Source: Silurus meridionalis (Eukaryota > Chordata > Actinopteri > Siluriformes > Siluridae). From it: DNA of 64,000 nucleotides. Within the stretch, counting starts at the first letter, position 1. The number at the start of each line of letters is the position of its first letter. Under the pieces are notes generated by a model. It was not told the origin of the DNA and made no database searches. It worked only from the letters and a program-made list of their open reading frames with translations. This document shows, piece by piece, positions 24,379 through 46,904 of this stretch. The position numbers were made by a program, and so were the translations under genes. The stretch spans positions 19,396,132-19,460,131 of the forward strand of contig NC_060885.1 of assembly GCF_014805685.1 (NCBI RefSeq). Reading direction: 5' to 3'.

Positions 24379-25168
24379 AGCGTATTTTTCGGACTATAAG
24401 CCGCTAATTTTTTCCTTCGATTTGAACCCCGCGGCTTAAACAACGAAGCGGCCAATTTATGATTTTTTCCTGGGTTTTTCCCGGTTTCACAAACTTCACA
24501 AACTGAACCCCATAACATTAGACCAATGAAATTTCCGAACGGAAACGGAAAAACGCACCTCACCTGTGTTCTGAGCTGCACGGCTTCGGGAGAAAAGCTT
24601 CCACCGGGTGATTTTTAAACGCACGACGATGACAAAAGATAAACTCCCGAGAGAAATAGTTGTGAAAGGAAGGAGGAAGACAGTGAACAATGACTTTCTT
24701 GGTAGGCTACTGTTTAGATACAAGCCGTTGTAACGCGTTGAGTCTGGGTGAAGGGATAGCTCGCTAACTCCAGTTGCAACAGAAATCATATAAGCACAGA
24801 CAGGTTTCCAAAACTCATGCTTTTTAATTTTTCTTGGCAACAGCGTTAAGGGTTAGTCAAAGAAATTTAGAAAGAGAATCAGAAAATAATAAACACATAA
24901 TCCTTGTCTTGCACACACGCAGATATAGTGGAAGAATGCAGTGGCATGCTATTCCCAAAATACCACTATGCTCCTAAAGGAAGCACAACATATTTTACCC
25001 GTTACACCGTGTGTAACGTGTCTTTCGTTAAAGCCTGTGTAAAGTACATTAGTGTAGACACCTGCAGCCTATATACATGTGCGGCTTATTTATGTTAAAA
25101 ATAAAAATATTTGTAAAATTCAGTGTGGCTTATATATGGGTGCGCTTTATAGTTTGGAAATTACGGTA
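24379..25168. mobile_element. non-autonomous DNA transposon nested in a Tc1 element
   Basis: The ends form a terminal inverted repeat: TTTTTCGGACTATAAGCCGC near 24384 on the left, and on the right the reverse complement TTTCCAAACTATAAAGCGC near 25141-25161. The interior of about 790 bp is more GC-rich than its surroundings and holds no transposase. The element splits the Tc1 copy between AATTAG and TTTGCAAAATG, which are contiguous in related Tc1 copies as I remember them. The superfamily is not assigned. Confidence 0.7.
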
Positions 25169-26315
25169 TTTGCAAAATGTTTCTCGAGCTGTTTCTTTTT
25201 AGTAACACTTTTTTTTACAGCCTCTTGTTGCTCCATCCTAATTTTATTTTAACATGTTGTAGCTATCAAATTCAATATTACTTTTTTGTTCCTTAATATG
25301 GTAAATTTTCTTCAAAAATTGTAACATTCTGATCATTTTTCCATGTTCTATTGTGAATATAATATGGGTTAATGAGTTTTGCAGTCATTGCAGTCTGTTT
25401 TTATGGACAATTTTCAGTGTCCCAACTATTTTGGATTTAGGTTGTAAATAAAATGAAATACCATAATTTTGGAAAAGCATGATGTGAACAGCAACCATTG
25501 AAAAACAAGCTATACTTACATATGTAACAACTGAACTCAATTTGTATGAAAAGGTCAAGGTGACTGGCATTATTTCTAACAACTTCATCTGTTTCCCTCG
25601 CAAAAACAAAATAAGTATAACCAAACAGTGCTGCTGCTCATAAAAATATTTAATGAAATCAGTTTTTTTTAAAACAGAATAACTGCATGCAGAGTGGTAC
25701 TGAGACCCATCTGGTGTGTTACCATTGCATTGCCTGATTCGCTTATTATCTAATCTACTGTAAAATACATCAAACTTCAGCCTAATTTATAAAACATGTA
25801 ATATTTTCTGGGAAAAATAAATATCTTTGGTTGTTGCTTATTGTAGTAATTAGAAACTTGACTTCTATTTTTATACTTGGAAAAAAAATCAATATGCTTT
25901 TTTATGTAGCACTGAATTGGGATTAATTTAGACATAATCCAGTTAAGGTGGTATGATCATATATAGTTTACCAACATAAATCATTCTCATGCTTGGATTG
26001 CTCCCCCACAGTGTTTATTGCAATGCAGCTGGCTGAATAGTTAAATATGTACTTAGATTCTTATGTAACCCTAGCAGCAAATGGTTAGACTGATATTATT
26101 TTATAAGCCCCTCTATTAAGTGACAAATTCTGCCCCAGCATCAAATTGCACATTTTAGCTATTAATTATTTCCCGCTGGTATACTGCATGAAAGTGAGTT
26201 TTGGTGTAAGGTGTCTACACTAAAAACATCACACACATTGCTACTTGCTCATATATATTTTTACATATACTATTATTAGAGGTAAAAAAAGAGAGCCTCT
26301 AAATTTGCCCCCCTT

Positions 26316-26316
<1 letters not shown>

Positions 26317-26353
<37 letters not shown>
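26317..26353. repeat. (CA)n microsatellite
   Basis: CA tract of 37 bp. Confidence 0.9.
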
Positions 26354-26355
<2 letters not shown>

Positions 26356-26431
26356 ACACATTATATATACATATCAGAGGTGGGCCATGCATTTGGTACC
26401 TAGGCCTACAGTGGGGACCAGACTTAATCCA

Positions 26432-26433
<2 letters not shown>

Positions 26434-26489
<56 letters not shown>
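26434..26489. repeat. (AT)n microsatellite
   Basis: AT tract of 56 bp. Confidence 0.95.
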
Positions 26490-26490
<1 letters not shown>

Positions 26491-27284
26491 TCTGCCCATG
26501 CCTTCTAACTTTCTCTGTCTTGTAACACAGACAACAGTTTCAATTAAGGAGTAAGAGGCAATATTACGTAGGCAACGTGTAGGCTAATGGACTTGTTCTG
26601 TTACTTGGAGAAATGGGCTTGTCTCTAGAGATCCCTGTGTTTCCATTATTAAACTACCATGCAATTGCACAGTCAAGCTGTTTTTATTTTCTTGGCCTGT
26701 GGGCTGAAATTACCTGGACCAGAGACACTTAAAAGCAGCTGCCAGAGTGAATGCCATTCTCTTAGCTCCTTAATTGCTGTCACCTAACTGGATGTTTTAG
26801 CAGTACCTCATTTAAACTGTGTCAAATACACCTCTCCTTCTGACAAACCTGCTTGTTTTTGGCTTCTGTGCATGTTCTCCTTTGCTGCTTTTGGGCATAA
26901 ACATTTGTCAGTTATAGCCAAAAGTAGTACAGGACAAAAATGACATGCAATATTCATAAAGGTGCAAGAATTGTAAAATAAATAAGTAAGTAAATAATAA
27001 AGTAACAATTAGTCTTAGTCATTTCATTTTTTAACAGGGAAATGTTCATTATAGTAATCAGCATGCACATATTGCAATGCAAAAAAATTACTCCTAACAA
27101 GTGATAATATTTAAAATATAGTCAAATTTATCTAGTGTTTTCTATTACAAGATTTGATAAACAAAACATAAGGTTACTGAACCTGCTGTTTGCAATTTTC
27201 TAGAAATACTGCTATTTTCAAGCTTGAAATTAGCAAATATGTCTAGAAATAGATTTAATAATCTTTTGGATTCTTATAATGAAA

Positions 27285-27388
<104 letters not shown>

Positions 27389-28350
27389 GCTAAAATGTCA
27401 TTTTTTAGACTGTTAGGCATGTAATTTTCATGTATTACAAATAAATTGAAAAAAACAACAACAGGTTTTTGTTAACACGACCTCGTGTTCAGACAGCTTG
27501 ACATCTAGTTATGCAGACACCTGTACTAAAGCAATGTTCTCTCCTGAGTTGAACTTCACCACAGCACATTGCAAATTCAGGTCACAGCAGAACAGAGAGC
27601 AAAGGCGGTTTCTCCCTGAGCACACGCTAACTCCGGCATGGAGCAGGATGTGCAGGATTATCCTTCCTGCCCAATCACTCCCCGACAGAGCCACACACCA
27701 ATCAATAACACACACACAGGGAGATGCAACACGCCACCATGGCTTACAAAAGCAGATTGTCAATAGCTATCCGCTACCACAGTTTCTGTCTAAAACAAAC
27801 GCTGTGCCCATGTTTTCTCTCTTTTAATCACTTTGTTTGCTAGTTGTTGGGTTCTATCCTCAAACATGATTCAGTGATTTCACTGCTTCATCACACCTGT
27901 GAAACTCTCAATCAATGGTATTTGAAAAGGGAAATCAGCAAACTTGGCTGGAACTCATGTCTCCTGACAAGTGTACATACCTGGGTGGGTGAAAAAGCTT
28001 TATATGTGACTTTTTTCCAACAGAAAAATGAATCTACAGGCTAGGCTTTTAAATAGAATTTATTGAAAGCAAGGCCCCCAACATAACATACTATACAGTA
28101 TATAATATTGCAATATTAATACTGATAACAAGTAGAAAAAAGAAAATATCATTCAGAAGGACAATAGCACTGATATGCTACTATAGTAGATATTATTTAT
28201 GTATAGTGAATAAGAGAAATCGTACATGATGCACATTGTCCAGCAATATGCTACAAGTCGTTAGCGGAAGTTTGATGAAAAAGAAATCAACTAACATTAT
28301 GTAAGCTACATCATATTAGTTGAATGCACACAAGTAATTTTTTAATCTAC

Positions 28351-28719
28351 TACAATGCATTTGGAAAGTATACAGACCCCCATTCACGTTTTTTCAATCT
28401 TGTTATGTTGTAACCCTAACCCTAACCCTAACCCTAATACTACAATCATTCAAATACAATTTTTTTTTTTTTTAAGATTTTTTTTCTCATTAATCTACAC
28501 TCAGTACCCCATAATGACAAAGTGAATACAGAATCCTAACAGAATTCAGATAAATCTGTAATAATAATAAAAAAAAACATTTAAAAATGAGCTCAGGTGC
28601 CTCCCATTTCTATTGATCGTGCTACACCTTGACTAATAGACTAATAGTAGTATCAGACTACAACATAATAAAATGTAAAAAAAAATTATGGGATCTGAAT
28701 ATTTTCAGAATGCATTATA
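28351..28719 (+). mobile_element. Tc1-type MITE containing telomere repeats
   Basis: The left end (TACAATGCATTTGGAAAGTA) and the right end (GAATATTTTCAGAATGCATT) are inverted copies over roughly 60 bp. The interior keeps CACTCAGTACCCCATAATGA and GAGCTCAGGTGCCTCCC, which I recognise from fish Tc1 elements, but has no transposase. The left arm is interrupted by telomere-type repeats at 28411-28438. The element is internally deleted and non-autonomous. Confidence 0.75.
28411..28438. repeat. interstitial telomeric repeat (TAACCC)n
   Basis: Four and a half perfect TAACCC units in tandem, inside the left arm of the MITE, where related copies carry unique sequence after GTTATGTTGTA. Confidence 0.9.
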
Positions 28720-28779
28720 AATTGTCTAGTACTTTAGAATTACAGTATCTATTCATCCTAAGACATCATGCCATTAAGT

Positions 28780-28782
<3 letters not shown>

Positions 28783-28837
<55 letters not shown>
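28783..28837. repeat. (AT)n microsatellite
   Basis: AT tract of 55 bp shortly after the MITE. Confidence 0.95.
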
Positions 28838-28838
<1 letters not shown>

Positions 28839-29994
28839 TCTAAAACATTTTATCCGTTCCATTACAATTCATCCATATCCTCCATATTTCTCTCTATAAT
28901 GAACTATAATGAACAATGTCACTGTTAGATAAGAGCTGCGATTTTCTTAAGAGCTTTGCGAATTTTAAGCCCCTGCTATCGTTTTGTTACTTGCAGTAGT
29001 GTGGAGGGAATGAAGCATAGTTAGTAATTACATTTTCACTGGAGAGGCTTTTTCCCGCTTTTGCCAAGTTATAAGTGATGTACTGTACTAAGCCTGGAAC
29101 ACTTTCAGCAGTGCTCAGGTCATTCTTCAATCCATACTCTCAATATCACCACAATTACGTAGGAAATCACTAAAGGATTCATCTGAGGAAGATATCTTTG
29201 CTGTCACAATCTATAAAAGCCCTCTTTGGATTGTTAAAACCACTGAGATTGCAGACAGTCCATTGAATAGACTCTTGTTCAGAGGAAATGATTTGCCATT
29301 AGAGGCCATTGGACGTCAATGTTGAAATAACTAATTTTAGAGCAAAATCTCAAGTGTTGAATTAATACCTAGGGTGTCGACCTAAACTGTTGCCGAGTTC
29401 ATTTGTGTCCACCTGCACTTATGTAAATACGCTAAGTGTTAATTCAGCACTAGGGATTTTGCTGTGCTGGCAACTGGCCAAAACCGCAGTGTTGCTGCTT
29501 GTTAGGGGAAAAGTATATCACTTGTTTGAAAAGGGAGGAGGGTAATCGTTTTGCTCTTCTGCAACACATCATTAGGAACTCCGTTTGATGGAGGCAGAGG
29601 CTAGCTGGATCTTAATACACTTTGGGGAATTCCATTTCAAAGAAGACGACTAATTTAGGGCATCCTCGTGGATATGTACTCATTACAGTTAGTGTTCTTA
29701 ATTGGACTCTCACTGGGTAGGAAACTAGGCATGCACTGCCATTAAAGTTGTCAAAATCCCCATATAAATATTTTTCCAAGTGATAACGCATATTTTATGG
29801 AAAGCAGTTTAGAGAATAGAATCATTAAACAGATGCTTCTAGGCTGTATATTTACAGATGTTTATGAATTCTCTCTTTATTTAGCATAATTAATTTTATT
29901 ATTTCACAATTATATTGCTGAAATGACCAAGCAGTCTGGCATAAAAAAAAAAAAAACTGTCTGACTTTGATCTTCTTTGTGCTAGGAGTTGAAC

Positions 29995-30195
29995 GCTATC
30001 TATTATTTAAACTGGTGACGGCTCAGCTCAAGGCTCCTAAACAGAAGGTTGTGAGTTCAACTCACAAAGCTGCCACTACTGAACCCTTGAGCAAGGCTCT
30101 TAACCTTTATCTGCTACGTTCAACTGTAACTCGCTTGGGAGAAAATCAATGCATGCATGTTTCATGTTTACTTTCTGAAATTTGCTTCTAGGCGG
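29995..30195 (+). repeat. tRNA-derived SINE
   Basis: The block shows a pol III A-box-like part (GGCTCAGCTCAAGGCTCC) and a B-box-like part (GGTTGTGAGTTCAACTC) about 30 bp apart, then the body phrase CTTGAGCAAGGCTCTTAACC shared by abundant fish SINEs. An open frame crossing it is not a gene. The copy is diverged and its tail is lost near 30195. Confidence 0.65.
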
Positions 30196-30951
30196 CATCA
30201 CATAGATAAAACAGACAGACCAGAGCTTTTCCACAGACAGATGGGTAACAATGTTTGCTAGCATGACAGTGTTCACACTATAATGCATGTGCATACATTT
30301 GACATTATTCTCACAAGAAGGATATACTGGATGTGTAGCAGAATCAATAACAGAAACTACATGACTGAATATGCATAATAGGCCAATAAATTATCATTAA
30401 AAAAACTATTTTGGCAATTACATTTTTAAATCTGTGTATGGTAATAAAGCTGATAAGCATGATAAGATTTTATACGCTACACAATGTATTTTTTTATTAT
30501 TCTTTCATTTATTTCTAGTTACTATTTTATTCTACATAGCGGTCACAAAGGATCTGGATACAATTCTAGGAACATTAAATATGAAGTGGGAATACATTAC
30601 AATGGCAAACTTCCTTTCATTATGTATCATGATTTGTAGTACCTAGTAGTTTGTGCTTGGGTTTGTTACTGTCAAAAGGAGGTAATATTGCATCTGTGTT
30701 ATTAATAAGAGCACACACAAGGAACTTATATACAAAGAATTCATATTTTTACAGTGTTAGTGCCAAATAGAAATTGACATTATTTATGATAGTAATATGT
30801 TCTAAGTCGCTTGCATCCAAAAGATTGCATTTAGGATTATGGGGGTAATTTAATCTCTTTATTGCTGCATGCGGCTCATAGTCTTTTAACACCTGGTGTT
30901 GATGCATGATGTTTGTCTTATTTTTACTGTGAAAAAAGCACAATGTTTAAT

Positions 30952-31422
30952 ACACTATGTTGGAAAAAAAGTTTTAGGACACGTGACCTTTTCTACCATA
31001 TGCAGGTCTTCTCCAAACTGTTACCACAAAGCTGGAGGCACACAACTCAAACCTGTTCCAGCATGGCAATACCCCTGTGCACAAAGCGAGCTGCATAAAG
31101 ATATGGCTTACATGTTTTGGAGAGGAAGATCTTTAGTGGCCTGCGATAGAGCTTTGATCTTAACCCTCCTGAACATCTTTGGGATGAATGTGAACACCAA
31201 CTGCACTCCAGGCCTCCACACACTACATTAGTACCTGCCTTTACTAAATCCCTTTTGGCTGATGAACACAACTGTCCGAAAGCACACTCCAAAATATAGT
31301 GGAACATCTTCCCAGAAGAGTGAAGGGAATTATAAGAGCAAATGTGGAATGCGATGCTCAAAAAGCACTTATAAGTCAATACTTATGACCAGGTGTCCAC
31401 AAACTTTTGGCAATATAGTGTA
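30952..31422 (+). mobile_element. Tc1/mariner-type MITE with inverted ends
   Basis: The left end (ACACTATGTTGGAAAAAAAG followed by TTTTAGGACAC) and the right end (GTGTCCACAAACTTTTGGCA then ATATAGTGT) are inverted copies. At about 31156-31185 the plus strand still encodes DLNPPEHLWDE, the conserved transposase block around the last catalytic acid. The rest of the transposase is deleted or shifted. Confidence 0.78.
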
Positions 31423-31754
31423 TGTTTGAGCTTGTCTAAGAAGCGAGCTGTCAGCATTCAGACAGCCTATTTCTCAAGTCATCCATTTCAGAAACAAGAT
31501 TGTTTTACAGCATGTCATTAGTTTGGGCTTTGACTCTGCTAAGCTACTTTGACTTTTGCAGGTGAGCAGTGCTACACCCCATCATCCAGTTGCTGATGCA
31601 ATCATCTAAAACTTAATTTGGTTTCAAAGGATCGCAATGAGGCCATGACCTCTCATAAGTAACAGCAGGTTTCATTCAGACCTTTGGACAAGTGAGAATT
31701 TAGATAAAATAGTTTTTTTTTTTTTTTAAATCTCCACATTTTGAGAATGTCTTA

Positions 31755-31773
31755 AGAAAGAAAGAAAGAAGGA

Positions 31774-31869
<96 letters not shown>

Positions 31870-31872
31870 AAA
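31755..31872. repeat. (AAAG)n tetranucleotide repeat
   Basis: About 118 bp of almost perfect GAAA/AAAG repeat, one strand entirely purine. Confidence 0.95.
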
Positions 31873-32485
31873 CCCACAGGGACAGTGTCTGCAGTTAACC
31901 TGCACAACCAGAAAAGTTTAAGGCTTACATGTTAGTGCACAGTGTAACTTGTTTTATTTGAAACATGTAAACACATACAGAAACACTTTCTTGTTAAAAT
32001 GCACTTCAGCTCAGAACACAAGAAAAAACCTATGATATAAACATCAAAAACAGCTCCTATCTTTTACCCCTCTTTAATTTGCGGAAATTGTTATACACAT
32101 CCATTGTGCTGTGAAACATGCTGAGAAGTGTGTTCATCATTTGATTGCTGGCTACAGCTTGTCTTCCTGACGTCTAACAACGTTTTGCCTTCATCCACAG
32201 TGACAGCTGTTTATTCTGCATACATTCTAATAAGTAGCACTGAAGTCTGACCCTGTTACATATATTCACAACATATCAAAATACAGTAACTATAAAAAAT
32301 ATAATTTAACTGTAAATCAAACATCCTCCTGTCTGTGTATTTTTATCAATACATATGTAAATAAATAACTTTTATTACACTAGTAGGAAATTTCAATACA
32401 AAGTCTATGTAGTAATATAACTAAATTGATCCCTCAATGCCACCTTGCTCCAGCTTCCATACATATGTGTATGTATATGTATATA

Positions 32486-33604
32486 CACAGTATCTCACAA
32501 AAGTGAGTACACCACTCACATTTCAGCAACCATTTAAGTAGATCTAAATACTGTAGAAATGAAACAATGTGCAACTTGTATAGCAGTACAGATTTACTGT
32601 CCTCTAAAAATAACTCAACATACAGCCATTATTGTCTAAATAACTGGCAACAAAATTGAGTACACCCTAAGTGATAACAGCTGTGCAAAGCCACATGTAC
32701 TATTCATGCTCATGTTTTTGTCTGTTTGACAGGACAATATATATTTGTGCATCTTGTACAATTCTCTCATACTGACCACTGGATGTTCAACATGGCACCT
32801 CATGGCAAAGACTCTCTAAGGATTTAAGAATTAGAATTGTTGCTCTCCATAAAGATGGCAGAGGCTATAAGAAATTCGGTAAGACCCTGAAACTGAGTTA
32901 CAGTACAGTGGTCAGGGTCATACAGAGGTTTTCCAATACGGTTTCCACTTGGAACAGGTCTCGCAAGGGTCGATCAAAGAAGTCGAGTCCTTCTGCTGTG
33001 CGTTAGGTGCAGAAGCTGGCTTAAAAAAAAACAGACACATGAGTGATGCCAGCAGTAATTTCGAGGTTGCCAAGGTGTACAAATAAAATTGTGTCTTGCC
33101 TATAGTCAAGCATGGTGGTGGTAGCATCATGGTCTGGGGCTGCATGAGTGCTGCTGGTACAGGGGCCGAACATCAGTTTTTTCCAACATACAGCAATAAT
33201 GACCCCGAACACACCACCAAGATGACAACTGCCTTGCTGAGGAAGCTGAAGGTGATGGAGTGGCTAAGTATGTCTCCAGAACTAAACCCTATTGAGCACC
33301 AGTGGGGCATCCTCAAGCGGAAGGTGTGGAAGCGACGAGTGTCTAACACCCAGCAGCTCCGTAATATAATTATTGAGTGGAAGAGGATCCCAGCAACAAC
33401 CTGTGCAGCTCTGGTAAATTCCATGCCAAGGAGGATTAAGGCAATGCTACATAGCAATATTGACACAGCTTTGACATGTTTACTTAGGGTGTACTCACTT
33501 TTGTTGCCAGTTATTTTAGACAATAATGGCTGTGTTATTTTTAGAGGACAGTAAATCTGTACTGCTAAAATGTGAGAGGTGTGTTCACACGTAAGATATT
33601 GTGC
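32486..33604 (+). mobile_element. Tc1/mariner element with long IR/DR ends, internally deleted
   Basis: The left inverted repeat holds an outer direct repeat (ATCTCACAAAAGTGAGTACA near 32492) and an inner one (CAACAAAATTGAGTACACCC near 32648), the IR/DR design of Sleeping Beauty-like elements. The right end has the inner repeat near 33488-33510 and a damaged outer repeat near 33570-33602, and lacks about 100 bp of arm. The transposase starts near 32790 with a decayed paired-like DNA-binding part. It then jumps at about 33060 into the catalytic domain, losing the first catalytic aspartate region. It lies 394 bp past the vwc2 stop and could be in its 3' UTR. Confidence 0.85.
33096..33480 (+). 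pseudogene. Tc1 transposase C-terminal fragment
   Basis: Shows KHGGGSIMVWGCMSAAGTG, then NNDPEHTTK in place of the usual DNDPKH block, then MSPELNPIEHQWGILKRK around the third catalytic acid. The first catalytic aspartate is deleted and frames break upstream, so no active product is expected. Confidence 0.8.
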
Positions 33605-33627
33605 ATGTATGTATGTATGTATGTATG

Positions 33628-33690
<63 letters not shown>
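33604..33690. repeat. (ATGT)n(AT)n microsatellite
   Basis: Tetranucleotide ATGT repeat passing into AT repeat, abutting the right end of the Tc1 element. Confidence 0.95.
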
Positions 33691-33695
<5 letters not shown>

Positions 33696-33997
33696 CAGTA
33701 TCAGGAACATAGCACTTTACATGACACACTGTCATATTTCAGGCTCCACAACAGCATGTGGAATGTGGAACAATGTGGCCTAAACACTGGCCTTTCTCCG
33801 AGGCTAACTGACAATGCTACTGACAGGCTGAGGTCAGATCGTGACGAGCTGTCATAAACAGTCATGACAAATGTAATCCCAGCAGTGTTTGAGACTCAGT
33901 GCTGCTGTTAGTCTGTTACAAAGCCCAGCTGGGCTGCATCCTCCTGACTGACAGCTGTCCAGGTGAAGGCTGGATGTGGTGTGAGCGCTAGGTAGCC

Positions 33998-46737
<12,740 letters not shown>

Positions 46738-46849
46738 TTCTTCTCCCCACCACCCAAAAGGTGGGATGACACCTGGGCTTACATATCACTCCTCACATGG
46801 CAATCAGGATCAGACTCATCTGCAGCAAAATAAAAACGTCAACTACTCA

Positions 46850-46900
46850 CCTTTCACAGTCACAACGAAACATGATGAACATCAGCGCCATGGACGTTGC
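46850..46900 (-). other. possible alternative 5' exon of vwc2
   Basis: On the minus strand a well-placed start (CCATGGCG) opens a short frame (ALMFIMFRCDCER) that ends at a near-ideal donor AAAG|GTGAGT (46849). It cannot splice to the exon 1 acceptor, only 29 nt away. It would have to join exon 2, or be chance, or part of an unspliced leader. Confidence 0.2.
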
Positions 46901-46904
46901 CCAA

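Larger units (their letters stand above)
23259..25446 (-). mobile_element. Tc1/mariner-type transposon, decayed, with nested insertion
   Basis: The left end (AATTCCAAAAAAGTTGGGAT at about 23269) and the right end at about 25415-25446 (CCCAACTATTTTGGATTTAG) are inverted copies of each other. Between them, on the minus strand, runs a decayed transposase. The best piece is 24058-23876, with KSLSVNSFLCH, CEHDPETN and LKWTKAKCKTVLW, which fit the region just before the first catalytic aspartate of Tc1 transposases. Frameshifts and gaps are numerous, so the copy is dead. An unrelated DNA element (24379-25168) interrupts it near its transposase 5' end. Confidence 0.8.

Noticed and set aside
24496..24840. 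Minus-strand frame of 114 codons
   Set aside because: Lies wholly within the nested non-autonomous transposon and shows no transposase motif.
28411..28438. True telomere or chromosome end
   Set aside because: Only four and a half units, inside a transposon arm with ordinary DNA on both sides.
30896..31379. Overlapping frames of about 110 codons on both strands
   Set aside because: They cross a Tc1-type MITE with inverted ends; only a short transposase remnant is real.
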